Assembly: GCA_964423205.1 (NCBI GenBank)
Contig: CAYRDX010000007.1
Location: 1 to 64,000 of the forward strand
Direction of reading: 5' to 3'
Length of the DNA: 64,000 nt
From: UBA6168 sp964423205
GTDB lineage: Bacteria; Bacteroidota; Bacteroidia; Chitinophagales; Saprospiraceae
A program made the translations under genes and the position numbers. A model generated the notes under the pieces. That model saw only the letters and a program-made list of their open reading frames with translations. It had not been told where the DNA came from and made no database searches. Positions 43,050 to 52,701 of the stretch are shown piece after piece. How positions within the stretch are numbered: the first letter of the stretch is position 1; every line of letters begins with the position of its first letter.

Positions 43050-44240
43050 TTATCGTCCTGCTTCCTGAATGGCAATCCATGCCATAAGTCCTGCACTCAC
43101 TTCAAGGCTGTTTTCATCGGCATCGAAGGTGGGTGTATGCAGTGCCGAACCAATGTTTTTTCCGGGATTCGATATGCCAATTCTGTAAAAACAGGCCGGA
43201 ATTACCTGCGAATAGTAAGCAAAGTCTTCTGCGGTCATTCTCATTGGCAGATGGACAACATTTTGCTCTCCGAGGTAATCTTTGGCGTATTGTCTGACAC
43301 GGATAGTCAGTGATTCCTCATTTACCAGGAACGGATACCCTTTGAGAATTTGTAAGTCTATAATAGCGCCAGAACTTAGAGCTATTCCCTCAATAATCTT
43401 TTCAATTTTGGCATGCGCCTCTGCTCTCCAGGTTTCGTTCATGGTCCGGAAGGTACCCTCCAGTCTTACCTTGTTAGTTATGATGTTGTTGGCACCACCA
43501 TCCGTATTCATTTTTCCAAAGGTCAAAACTGAAGGAGTGAGCGGGTCGGCGTGGCGGCTGATGATTTGCTGAAGAGCCAGAACCAACTGAGATGCGACTA
43601 CCACTGGATCAATGCATTTGTGTGGCTCTGCACCATGGCCTCCTTTCCCTATCACGTCTATGTAGAGTTCATCTGCACTTGCCATGTACATCCCTGGCCT
43701 AAATCCCACCTTTCCCGACTCAAGTGAAGGCAAAACGTGTTGGGCCACAATGACTTCTGGTTTGGGATTCTCCAACACACCCTCCTTAATCAACAAAGAT
43801 GCTCCGCCGGGTAATTTTTCTTCCCCAGGCTGAAAAATGAGTTTAATTACACCGCCAAATTCGCTCCGTAAGTTTTGTAAAATTCTGGCCGTACCTACAA
43901 GTGATGCAGAATGAACATCATGGCCGCAAGCATGCATGACTCCAGGGTGTTGGGAACGGTAGGGCACATTATTCTCCTCAACAATAGGCAAGGCATCAAT
44001 GTCAGCTCTTAAAGCAATAACTTTCCCACCGCTCTTTTCACCACGGATAATTGCTACCACACCTGTATTTGCCCATCCACTTTCATTATCAATACCCAAA
44101 TCGGATAATGTTTTTGAAATAAACTTGCCGGTTTCATACTCCTGAAATGACAATTCCGGGTGTGCATGAAGATGCCTCCGGATACTGATTATTTCCTGGT
44201 GGTATTCCTTAGCTAATTTTTTTATTCTATCCTGAAGCAT
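43050..44240 (-). CDS. M20-family amidohydrolase (N-acyl amino acid / hippurate hydrolase-like)
   Basis: A 396-residue cytosolic metallo-hydrolase of the M20D branch. Metal and catalytic motifs: ALRADIDALPI, HACGHDVHSAS, FQPGEEKLPGG (catalytic Glu), HVLPSLESGKVG and, near the end, MTAEDFAYYS and ALHTPTFDADE. Dimerisation/lid domain in the middle (residues 180-290) contains GKGGHGAEPHKCIDPV. It removes acyl groups from amino acids or related amides; the exact substrate is not set by sequence. It follows murF on the same strand with a 49-base gap. Confidence 0.92.
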   Translation of the reverse strand: MLQDRIKKLAKEYHQEIISIRRHLHAHPELSFQEYETGKFISKTLSDLGIDNESGWANTGVVAIIRGEKSGGKVIALRADIDALPIVEENNVPYRSQHPGVMHACGHDVHSASLVGTARILQNLRSEFGGVIKLIFQPGEEKLPGGASLLIKEGVLENPKPEVIVAQHVLPSLESGKVGFRPGMYMASADELYIDVIGKGGHGAEPHKCIDPVVVASQLVLALQQIISRHADPLTPSVLTFGKMNTDGGANNIITNKVRLEGTFRTMNETWRAEAHAKIEKIIEGIALSSGAIIDLQILKGYPFLVNEESLTIRVRQYAKDYLGEQNVVHLPMRMTAEDFAYYSQVIPACFYRIGISNPGKNIGSALHTPTFDADENSLEVSAGLMAWIAIQEAGR

Positions 44241-44289
44241 TAGGGCTTCACTTTATGGTGGATGAAAAACAGCTTGACTTCAGATTATG

Positions 44290-45621
44290 TCAATGTTTTT
44301 TTGAATAATTGGAATCAACTACTACCTCTAACCCCACACTCCTGCTTCCTTTCACAAGGATATGAGCATTTTCAGGCATGTAGCTGTCTATCCATTCCTT
44401 TAACTGAATAGCATTCTCAAACCAGAGTAAATGATGCTCCTCAGCACTCTTCCTGAATTCATTCCCAACGAAAATAATTTTATCCAAAGATAAACTCAGG
44501 CATAATTGTGCTATCTCCTCATGTTCCATTACTGAATATTCGCCAAGTTCTTTCATAGCTCCAAGAATCACCCACTTCTTTTGTGCGTCGAGTGTACCAA
44601 AACTGGACAATGCATTTCTCACACTGGTGGGGTTAGCATTGTAGGCATCCAGAATGAAGGTGTTGGATTCTACCTTCAACAATTGTGATCGGTTATTTGA
44701 AGGGACATAAGCTTCAATTGCAGATTTGATTTTTTCGGCTGGAACATTGAAATACAGACCAATAGCAATGGCTGTTGCTATATTGCCATAATTATAGTCT
44801 CCTATAAGTTGGCTATTAGTCGGGTATGATTTGCCCTCTGATTCAAAAATAACTTTGACAAATGGTCCGCCGGGCAACTGTTTGATTTGGATAAAATCCG
44901 AACCTTGCTTATTGTTTTTTCCATAAAATTGAATCTGATCATTCCCTTTGGCAAGATCGGTCAAGTGCTCTTCAGTGCTGTTTATAAAAACCAAGCCTCC
45001 CTTTTCTGCCAGGTAGCGGTAAAGTTCCGACTTAGTCCTTTTGACCCCTTCAAAACCTCCAAATCCTTCAAGATGGGCTTTTCCCACATTGGTAATCAAA
45101 CCAAGCGTAGGCTCCGCAATTCGGCACAAAGCATCTATTTCGCCAGGATGATTGGCACCCATTTCAATCACAGCAATTTCTGTGTCCTTATTCATCGATA
45201 ACAAAGTTATCGGTACTCCAAAGTGATTGTTGAAATTACCTTTTGTGGCGTGTGTCTTGAAATGCGATTCCAAAACCGCATGAACCAGTTCTTTTGTCGT
45301 GGTTTTACCATTGGAACCGGTAATGGCAAGTACAGGTATATCATACAGTCTGCGATACAATGTTGCCAGATTTTGCATGACGGACAAAACATCGCGAACA
45401 AATAAAAGCTTGTCGTTTGCAGGAAGCGTTTCATTATCCACAATAGCATAGGCGGCGCCTTGTTCCAAGGCCGTCAGTGCGAATGTATTGCCATCAAATC
45501 TCTCCCCTTTCAACGCAAAAAACAGACAACCCGGAACAACTTGCCGGCTGTCAGTTACTACTTGAGTATGTGATAGATATATCGTCAGAAGTTGTTCAGC
45601 TGTAATGAATTTGGATGCCAC
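44290..45621 (-). CDS. murF: UDP-N-acetylmuramoyl-tripeptide:D-Ala-D-Ala ligase MurF
   Basis: Adds D-Ala-D-Ala to the peptidoglycan precursor (cytosol). Starts at GTG 45621 (MASKFITAEQLLTIY), matching the family's N-terminus; a TTG at 45675 is possible but would put the start codon close to the upstream terminator. 443 residues. Motifs: TDSRQVVPGCLFFALKGERFDG (N-domain, about residues 22-43), ITGSNGKTTTKELV (ATP loop), NFNNHFGVP, EMGANHPGEI and DAYNANPTSVRNAL. In other Bacteroidota murF also sits next to gldJ, and that order is kept here. M20 hydrolase follows. Confidence 0.95.
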   Translation of the reverse strand: MASKFITAEQLLTIYLSHTQVVTDSRQVVPGCLFFALKGERFDGNTFALTALEQGAAYAIVDNETLPANDKLLFVRDVLSVMQNLATLYRRLYDIPVLAITGSNGKTTTKELVHAVLESHFKTHATKGNFNNHFGVPITLLSMNKDTEIAVIEMGANHPGEIDALCRIAEPTLGLITNVGKAHLEGFGGFEGVKRTKSELYRYLAEKGGLVFINSTEEHLTDLAKGNDQIQFYGKNNKQGSDFIQIKQLPGGPFVKVIFESEGKSYPTNSQLIGDYNYGNIATAIAIGLYFNVPAEKIKSAIEAYVPSNNRSQLLKVESNTFILDAYNANPTSVRNALSSFGTLDAQKKWVILGAMKELGEYSVMEHEEIAQLCLSLSLDKIIFVGNEFRKSAEEHHLLWFENAIQLKEWIDSYMPENAHILVKGSRSVGLEVVVDSNYSKKH

Positions 45622-45679
45622 CGGTTTGCCTTTAATTGTGATAGATGATAGGTTTATTGTTGAATAACAACGCAATAAT

Positions 45680-45716
45680 AAAAAAAGTCTCCATATCGAT
45701 AATCGACGGTGGAGAC
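45680..45716 (-). terminator. Rho-independent terminator after gldJ
   Basis: On the minus strand GTCTCCA (45710-45716) pairs with TGGAGAC (45687-45693), with an inner TCGAT/ATCGA helix in the loop, followed by TTTTTTTATTATT. It separates gldJ from murF. Confidence 0.75.
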
Positions 45717-45756
45717 CTGTATTTATTTCTTTGGTGCCAATGTTGCCTGGATTTTA

Positions 45757-47256
45757 CTAGTAACGCCTTTTAACTTTGGAATGTTTGGTCTTAAAAGTAT
45801 TACCTCCCAAATCTTCATTACCAGTAGCGCCTCCGGTGCGGGTCATGGCACAGCGGAAACCCAGATCGCGGTAGGATTTGTCTTCATCCCGAAATCTTCT
45901 TGTCCCTGGACTGAGCCAGAATGCGCGATCCTGCCAGGATCCACCCTTGATAACACGTGCTTTATCGCTTATCAATGTCGTGTTGCCGTAATCGTAACTG
46001 GCTTCAGAAATATTATCTCCATCAAGATAATTAAATGGCTGCCCTACTTTATAGTTCTCGCGTGTTGCGACTTCATCATCCTCGACATAGCGATAGCGCA
46101 GACGACCCAAACTGTCTTTTTCAACCGGTTTGCCATTTTCATCGAGAACCTTGGTTTGAAACCTGTTACCCCTGTAAGGATTCAGGTCGTGTTGTTCCAC
46201 GTCTTTCAGTGTTCCGGGAGTCAGTGGCCTATAGAGGTCCATGGTCCACTCATTCACGTTACCTGCCATATTGTAAAGTCCAAAATCATTAGGCATAAAT
46301 GACCGGACAGGTGCTGTCATACTGGCAGCATCGTTGAGTTTTCCTGCCATACCCATGTAGTCACCCCTGCTGCGCTTAAAGTTGGCCAGCAATTCACCCT
46401 GGTGTTTGTCGCGTTTTTGATAACGGACGGTATTCTTGTTCCATGGATAAATCCTACGGTCAGAAATTCTTTCGTCTTTTTCTGAAACTATATTGCCTTT
46501 CAAACCGAGAGCGGCATATTCCCATTCTGCTTCTGTTGGCAAACGGTAGGAAGGCAATAATATCCCGTCTTCAAAACGAACAGGTCTTTCACCACCAGTG
46601 GCTACGTCTTTCAGGTTTCTGCGGACATCACCCTGGTACTGACCTGCGAAATAAGCTTCTGTATTGAAATTGTCTTCGTCCTTTTGTTCAGGATTAGGAT
46701 TCAGGATACCCCTCTGAATGAGTATCATTTCGTTAACCCTGTCAGTACGCCACTTTGCGTATTCGTTGGCCTGGTTCCAGGTGACACCAACAACTGGATA
46801 ATCATTGTAGGAAGGATACCTGAAATAGGTTTCTACCAACGGCTCATTGTAGGCGAGTTCTTCGCGCCAGACTAGTGTATCGGGAAGTGCATTCAAATAT
46901 ACTTCCGGATAAGATTCACCGAACACCCTATTAAGCCATGAAATGTATTCACGGTAGTCTATGTTAGCTACTTCAGTTTCATCCATATAAAATGAAGAGA
47001 CCGTCACCCGTCGGGGAATAGCGTTCCACTCATAGCTTACATCCTGGTCGGTCAAACCCATTGTTACTGTACCACCTTCAACGAGTACCAGATTAGGGCC
47101 TGTGGCCTGACCTTCATAGGTAACTTTTTCAAATCCTCCCCATTTGGCATCATTGTAAGCCCATCCTGTTGTGGATGAAGATTCTTTTCTGCCGCAAGAA
47201 GCAAACACTAATAGTGCTGTAAAAAGGACAGAACCATACTTCAACAGATTTTTCAT
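45757..47256 (-). CDS. gldJ: Gliding motility / T9SS lipoprotein GldJ
   Basis: A 499-residue lipoprotein of the formylglycine-generating-enzyme (SUMF1) fold. The ATG at 47256 starts the signal MKNLLKYGSVLFTALLVFASC with the lipid Cys at 21; a longer frame to 47316 is not signal-like. Landmarks: EGGTVTMGLTDQDVSYEWNA, YMDETEVANIDYREYI, YPVVGVTWNQANEYAKWR, RLPTEAEWEYAALG and VIKGGSWQDRAFWLSPGTRRF. GldJ and GldK share this fold; the neighbourhood (PorP-like, PorU, PorV, murF) is that of gldJ. In Flavobacterium GldJ stabilises GldK and is needed for gliding and secretion. Confidence 0.9.
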   Translation of the reverse strand: MKNLLKYGSVLFTALLVFASCGRKESSSTTGWAYNDAKWGGFEKVTYEGQATGPNLVLVEGGTVTMGLTDQDVSYEWNAIPRRVTVSSFYMDETEVANIDYREYISWLNRVFGESYPEVYLNALPDTLVWREELAYNEPLVETYFRYPSYNDYPVVGVTWNQANEYAKWRTDRVNEMILIQRGILNPNPEQKDEDNFNTEAYFAGQYQGDVRRNLKDVATGGERPVRFEDGILLPSYRLPTEAEWEYAALGLKGNIVSEKDERISDRRIYPWNKNTVRYQKRDKHQGELLANFKRSRGDYMGMAGKLNDAASMTAPVRSFMPNDFGLYNMAGNVNEWTMDLYRPLTPGTLKDVEQHDLNPYRGNRFQTKVLDENGKPVEKDSLGRLRYRYVEDDEVATRENYKVGQPFNYLDGDNISEASYDYGNTTLISDKARVIKGGSWQDRAFWLSPGTRRFRDEDKSYRDLGFRCAMTRTGGATGNEDLGGNTFKTKHSKVKRRY

Positions 47257-47394
47257 CACTTTGTATAAAATTTTACTTTGAATAAAGCCCCGCAAAAATA
47301 GAAAAGTAGCATTCAATTTATCGTATTGCGGAGTTAATTTACTATTGTGAAGAAAACGTTTTAAGATTTTTTATGGTGTACAAGCGTCACCATT

Positions 47395-48429
47395 TCAACG
47401 GAATATTTTAAAGCAATCATTGTACCGTTGATTAAACCGGTTGCGTTTTCGGGTTTCACTTTCGTCAAAATTGAGGACCACAGAAACTTCGTGTGTTCCT
47501 CCGGAAGGCGCCAGTGCTGACACTGTGAAATCATAACTGTAGCCAATTTTCAAAATATCGTACTGAAAGCCCACCATTCCAATTGCTGCGTCTGAGTTAC
47601 TAAAAGCATATCGATACCACGCTCCTGCAAAGGCCGGACCCATACTGTAATAAGCCCCTATGGTAATTTGGCCCTGGTCACCCTGTTTGACGAACAGGAT
47701 ACTCGGCGAAATAAACGACCCCTTACCGCGAATATTGCCTTTCTTAACAGTGAAAAAAGCTCCTCCTTGCAAGGTTACCCTCAATGGAAGCCCCCTGGAA
47801 AGCCCGTCATTGATATTCAAAATGCTTTCATTGGGAGTAGTGAGGTGTTGTAACGCAATTCCTGTGTAATAGTTCTGTGAATTGAGCAACATCCCGGCAC
47901 CAACATCGAAAGTTGTTTTATTGAGGTTTTCCGGTCTTATCTCATTGGTAGGATTCAGATTACCGGATGGATCGTAGGCGCCCTTAATTGGATCAATCTG
48001 GTCGAGGAAAATGAGTTTATCCCAGTCCACCCTTGTTTGCCTGAAGCCTGCATTGATGCCGAGTTTTATTTGCAAAGCATCATTCATTTGGGCAAGGTAA
48101 CTGTAATAAGCACCTGCTGAGGTAGTCCGTAGTAAGCCCCCACCTGAGTTATCAGAAACAACCAATAAACCCAATCCACTGTTAAATGCCGGGATAAATT
48201 GATCGAAGGATGCCGAATAAGTGGAATAAGCGGTGTACCCGTTATCCGCCAGGCCCGGCCATTCGTTGCGATAACTCAATGCAATTCTGGGTGAAAAGGT
48301 CATACCTGCAAATGCCGGATTGGCAACCAATGGGGTAGCATAAAACTGACTGAATATAACATCCTGAGCAGGAAGCGAAAGGGTAAATAGTCCCCAAAAG
48401 GCCAATATTTGAAGTAACTGTCTTATCAT
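47395..48429 (-). CDS. PorP/SprF-family T9SS outer membrane protein
   Basis: A 344-residue protein with signal MIRQLLQILAFWGLFTLSLP (ending A-Q). Family signatures: DVIFSQFYATPLVANPAFAGM at the mature N-terminus (quoted without interruption, 21 residues including the first D; key residues F-x-x-P-x-x-x-N-P-A-x-A-G), SYRNEWPG, LGINAGFRQTRVDW and IGYSYDFTVS near the end. SprF/PorP proteins help secrete or hold specific T9SS adhesins or anchor PorK/N-linked complexes; which partner this one serves is unknown. It starts within one base of the divergent porU frame and lies upstream of gldJ on the same strand (138-base gap). Confidence 0.88.
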   Translation of the reverse strand: MIRQLLQILAFWGLFTLSLPAQDVIFSQFYATPLVANPAFAGMTFSPRIALSYRNEWPGLADNGYTAYSTYSASFDQFIPAFNSGLGLLVVSDNSGGGLLRTTSAGAYYSYLAQMNDALQIKLGINAGFRQTRVDWDKLIFLDQIDPIKGAYDPSGNLNPTNEIRPENLNKTTFDVGAGMLLNSQNYYTGIALQHLTTPNESILNINDGLSRGLPLRVTLQGGAFFTVKKGNIRGKGSFISPSILFVKQGDQGQITIGAYYSMGPAFAGAWYRYAFSNSDAAIGMVGFQYDILKIGYSYDFTVSALAPSGGTHEVSVVLNFDESETRKRNRFNQRYNDCFKIFR

Positions 48430-48644
48430 TGACGCCAGATAATGAGGGTCTTAGGAAACGAAATGGGTGGTTTTTATCGTTTTGTTTATTGACTAACTTA
48501 AACCAAAGGGTGTTAAAAACAATCAGGGATATTCTAAGTTCCCAATTCAGAACGTTTTTGTACGGTTCGAAATTGCTGTTGGAACACCATCAGTTCTACA
48601 TGGCCAACAGATTAGGCTTGAATATTCTCACTATTGTGCAAGAT

Positions 48645-51600
48645 ATGAAGATTTTATGGACAACTGCGTTGCTCGCTCTTCCACTTACATTGGCTTTTGC
48701 CAATACGCCGACATCTATCAGGGGCACTATTAGTTGGAAGAATTCCGTCACTCAGAGACTGGAAGACTCAGGAAGAAGCATAACTATTTTGCGCTTTGAT
48801 GGTGCTGTTTATCGTGAACACAACCCCGGCTTGCCCCATTTTTCACAAACTTTCCATATTCAGGGTTATGGTAAAGTCGAAGCGTATTTCACCAACATGG
48901 ACTTTGAGCCAATGGACTTGAGTTCATCAACCTGGCTTGACCAAATATCTTCTGAAATCCCCATTGCCACCCGTGTTGAACAGGACGGGTCAGAGTATTT
49001 TGGCACCATTTCCTTCCTGCCCCTTCGCAAGGTTGGTTCGAACATTGAAAGGCTCACCAGTTTTGAAATCAGAATAATTTACAAGGCAACTGATTACCCG
49101 GTAAAAGAAAGAGGAGGAAATACTTTTACTTCAGTTCTGGCCGATGGTGAGATATACAAGTTTGCTGTCAATGAAAGTGGCGTTCACAAACTGGATTATG
49201 ACTTCCTGAAAAACAAACTCGGAATTGCCATTGACAATATTGACCCCAGAACCATCAAGCTATTTGGAAATGGTGGTGGAGTCCTGCCTGAAACGGTTGG
49301 CACGCCTCGTGCCGATGACCTTATCGAAAATGCCATCGAGATTTCAGGTGAAGCAGATGGAAAATTTAACACAGGCGATTTTATCCTTTTTTATGCAGAA
49401 TCATCGGATAGGACAGTTTATGACCCTGGTGGGAGTTTTTACAGCAGGCCAAGAAACTTCTACGATCAAAAGAATTACTACTTTCTCAAAATAAGCCCAG
49501 GCAATGGACTTAGAATTAAAAACCAGGCATCAGTGCCGGGCAGTACATATACTTCCACCAGCTACGACGATTTTATTCATTACGAACCTGAGAATTCCAA
49601 TTTACTTCATGATTGGGCCTATGGACAAGGCTCAGGCAGGCAGTGGTTTGGTGATTATTTCAAAGTTGCAGTTACAAAAAACTATGATGAACAGTACAAA
49701 GTGGATAACCTCATTGCCAGTGCACCTGTGAAATTCAGTGCCGTCTTGGCTGCCCGTATTCAAAGCGGTTCTTTTGGCAGGTTTACTTTGACTGCCAATG
49801 GAAGAACATTCTCCACCTCCAACTTCAGCACGACCTTTGGTGGTTCAACGGATAATTTTGCCAGCATGCAAACCCTTACCGGCGAATTTATACCCGGTAG
49901 TGCTCAACTCCAGGTCAGGCTGGATTTCATAAAAGGCCCTGAGTCCTTTAATGAAGGATGGCTGGATTATTTGACCTTTAACTTCAAAAGGCAATTGGTC
50001 ATGGTGGGTAATCAGATGACATTCAGGGATCGCCAATCCTTAAATGCACAAATCAGTACATTTCGACTTGGAAACGCTTCCTCCGGCACTGTGATTTGGG
50101 ACATCACCGAACCTTTGCGGCCATTGCGTCAGACCTCTGCAATTTCCGGAAACGAGCTTTCATTTTCCGTTTCAACCAATAACGCGGTAAGAGAGTTCAT
50201 TGCATTCAACAACAACACCGGATTTAAAGTAGCGGAAGCTGTGGGGAAAATACCCAACCAAAACCTGCATTCCACCACTGAGGCCGACTTGGTGATTGTT
50301 TATCCCAAAGCATTCCAGGTTGCCGCCGAAAAACTTGCCGCCCACAGAAAGGCTCATAGCAACCTGAAAGTAGCATTAGCCGAAACCGGACAGTTGTATA
50401 ACGAATTCTCTTCGGGAAGAAAGGATGTGAGCGCCATCAGGGATTTTGTGAAAATGGTGTATGACCGCAGTCCAAATCGCCTACGATATTTGCTTTTACT
50501 GGGAGATGGTTCTTTCGACAGCAGGAACTTATACAAACTAGGTGGCGATTTTGTCCCTATTTACGAAACAGCAAACTCTGTGAGCCCGATTTATGCCTTC
50601 CCCAGCGACGATTATTTCGCTTTACTCAGCGATGACGAAGGAGGCAATATCAATTATGGGTTGCTCGATATTTCGGTTGGAAGACTTCCTGTGAAAACAG
50701 CCCGTGAAGCTGAGGATGTCGTAAACAAGATTATTCATTACGACTCCAACCCCATCGGACTCAGAGATTGGCGCAATCGGGTAGCCTTCTTTGGCGATGA
50801 TGAAGACTACAATTTGCACACAGGTGATGCGGATGGAATAGCAACAGCTTTAGCTGCTAAAAACCCGAACCTGAACATTGATAAAATATACCTGGATGCC
50901 TTTCCGCAGGAGGCAACACCTGGCGGAACCCGCATCCCACTTGCAACTGAAGCATTGAATAACAGCATGTTCAAGGGCCTGCTTGCCTGGATATATCTGG
51001 GGCATGGAGGCACTAAAGGATTAACACAGGAAAGAGTCCTTAAAATCGAGGATATCCTTGCGTGGAAAAACTTCGATAACATGCCCCTTATCATCACAGC
51101 AACCTGCTCCTTTGCGGCCTTTGATAATCCGGCATTCACATCGGCAGGTGAGCTTGCACTGCTGAATAAAAAAGGTGGAGCTATCGGATTGTACTCCACT
51201 GTCAGACCTGTTTTTGCCAGTTCAAATGAACGACTGACGAGGGCCTCCGTCGACACCTTGTTTTACAAACTGAATAAAGAAGTGCCTACACTTGGCGAAG
51301 TGCTCCGCCTGAGTAAAAACAAAACTGGCGACCCTTCCAATTCCCGAAAGTTTTTGCTTATCGGCGACCCGTCTCAAAAACTGGCATTACCCAATTACCG
51401 CGTAATAACCACGGGTATCAATAACATAAATGTAAGTTCCGGTACGCCGGATACTATCAAAGCCCTCCAAAAGGTGAATGTAGAAGGCGAAGTGAGGGAT
51501 GATGCCGGAAATTTGGTGACCAACTTCAATGGGATTATCTACCCTACAGTTTTCGATAAAAAAATCAGGTACCGCACTTTGGCACAGGATCCGGATAGTC

Positions 51601-52508
51601 CACCTTTCGACTTTGACCTCCAGAAAAATGTTATTTTCAAAGGCCGGGCTAGTGTGGTTAATGGGAAATTCAAGTTCAGTTTCGTAGTCCCAAAGGATAT
51701 CGACTACAAGTACGGCCTATCGAAAATCAGTTACTATGCTTCAGATGAACTAAAATTCGAGGATGCCTCCGGCAATTATCAGACTCTGACCGTTGGCGGC
51801 ACTTACGACCAGGCCCTTGCGGATAACAAAGGCCCAAAGGTTGATGTATTCATAAATGACGAAAATTTCGTTTTTGGAGGTATTACTACTTCTGACCCAC
51901 ATTTATTTGTGAAACTTCAGGACGATAATGGAATTAATGTGGTTGGTAACAGCATTGGTCACGACCTCACCGGAGTATTGGACGACAACACCCAAAATAC
52001 TTATGTGCTGAATGACTTTTATGAATCGGCACTCGATGATTATACAAAGGGTGAAATCAGGTATCCTTTGTCAAAACTGTCAGAAGGCAGGCACCGCATC
52101 AAAGTTACCGCATGGGATATTTCAAATAACTCATCAGAGGGTTACACGGAATTTGTCGTGGTCAATTCGGATGAAATTTCACTTCGTCATGTGTTAAATT
52201 TTCCCAATCCATTCACTACTTCTACCTGCTTTATGTTCGAACACAACAAAAGTGGCGTGGAATTGGACATATTAATACAGATTTACACGCTTTCAGGTCG
52301 ATTGATAAAAAATCTGGAGCAAAGAATAATTTCTGAAGGTAATCGTTTAGGCAATCATAATTGCCTTCAATGGAATGGTAGGGATGACTTTGGGGACCAG
52401 CTTGCTAAAGGAGTTTATCTCTACAAAGTGAAGCTCAGAAGTGCTAATGGAAACGGACAGTTCCTTGAAGGAGAAAGCGACTTTCAAAAATTAGTCATTT
52501 TGAAATGA
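48645..52508 (+). CDS. porU: Type IX secretion system sortase PorU
   Basis: The T9SS cell-surface sortase that cleaves the C-terminal signal of cargo and links it to A-LPS. The ATG at 48645 starts a signal MKILWTTALLALPLTLAFAN; the frame upstream to 48429 lacks one. 1287 residues. Peptidase C25 (gingipain-like) domain: catalytic His787 in YLGHGGTKG and Cys821 in ITATCSFAAFDN, 34 residues apart as in gingipains. The long N-terminal beta region and a C-terminal T9SS-type domain (FPNPFTTSTCFMF to LAKGVYLYKVKL) are present. porV follows on the same strand. Confidence 0.93.
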   Translation: MKILWTTALLALPLTLAFANTPTSIRGTISWKNSVTQRLEDSGRSITILRFDGAVYREHNPGLPHFSQTFHIQGYGKVEAYFTNMDFEPMDLSSSTWLDQISSEIPIATRVEQDGSEYFGTISFLPLRKVGSNIERLTSFEIRIIYKATDYPVKERGGNTFTSVLADGEIYKFAVNESGVHKLDYDFLKNKLGIAIDNIDPRTIKLFGNGGGVLPETVGTPRADDLIENAIEISGEADGKFNTGDFILFYAESSDRTVYDPGGSFYSRPRNFYDQKNYYFLKISPGNGLRIKNQASVPGSTYTSTSYDDFIHYEPENSNLLHDWAYGQGSGRQWFGDYFKVAVTKNYDEQYKVDNLIASAPVKFSAVLAARIQSGSFGRFTLTANGRTFSTSNFSTTFGGSTDNFASMQTLTGEFIPGSAQLQVRLDFIKGPESFNEGWLDYLTFNFKRQLVMVGNQMTFRDRQSLNAQISTFRLGNASSGTVIWDITEPLRPLRQTSAISGNELSFSVSTNNAVREFIAFNNNTGFKVAEAVGKIPNQNLHSTTEADLVIVYPKAFQVAAEKLAAHRKAHSNLKVALAETGQLYNEFSSGRKDVSAIRDFVKMVYDRSPNRLRYLLLLGDGSFDSRNLYKLGGDFVPIYETANSVSPIYAFPSDDYFALLSDDEGGNINYGLLDISVGRLPVKTAREAEDVVNKIIHYDSNPIGLRDWRNRVAFFGDDEDYNLHTGDADGIATALAAKNPNLNIDKIYLDAFPQEATPGGTRIPLATEALNNSMFKGLLAWIYLGHGGTKGLTQERVLKIEDILAWKNFDNMPLIITATCSFAAFDNPAFTSAGELALLNKKGGAIGLYSTVRPVFASSNERLTRASVDTLFYKLNKEVPTLGEVLRLSKNKTGDPSNSRKFLLIGDPSQKLALPNYRVITTGINNINVSSGTPDTIKALQKVNVEGEVRDDAGNLVTNFNGIIYPTVFDKKIRYRTLAQDPDSPPFDFDLQKNVIFKGRASVVNGKFKFSFVVPKDIDYKYGLSKISYYASDELKFEDASGNYQTLTVGGTYDQALADNKGPKVDVFINDENFVFGGITTSDPHLFVKLQDDNGINVVGNSIGHDLTGVLDDNTQNTYVLNDFYESALDDYTKGEIRYPLSKLSEGRHRIKVTAWDISNNSSEGYTEFVVVNSDEISLRHVLNFPNPFTTSTCFMFEHNKSGVELDILIQIYTLSGRLIKNLEQRIISEGNRLGNHNCLQWNGRDDFGDQLAKGVYLYKVKLRSANGNGQFLEGESDFQKLVILK

Positions 52509-52648
52509 GTAAGTACGATTGATAACATTCTTCCTTTCTGAATCTTATCTATCGCTACAACTACACTATAACACCAATTTTTAAGTAATGAGTCAAAAAT
52601 AAAGTTGCCAAATTGTTTTCTTAACCACTTGAAAATCAGTTGGAAAAC

Positions 52649-52684
52649 TTTTGCCTTTTGCCTTTTTACTTTTGCCTTTTTACT
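52649..52684 (+). repeat. Short direct repeat upstream of porV
   Basis: TTTTGCCTTTTTAC occurs twice in tandem, preceded by a partial unit TTTTGCC. The repeated TTTTGCC may be a regulatory or slippage-generated sequence. Confidence 0.6.
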
Positions 52685-52701
52685 AAATTCGAAAGTATCT
52701 C

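Noticed and set aside
42827..43087. 86-codon plus-strand frame starting at TTG
   Set aside because: Runs into the end of the M20 hydrolase on the other strand and is better explained as the shifted part of the broken third small-protein copy.
45709..46302. 197-codon plus-strand frame opposite gldJ
   Set aside because: GldJ is a certain gene on the minus strand; the plus frame resembles nothing and overlaps the terminator.
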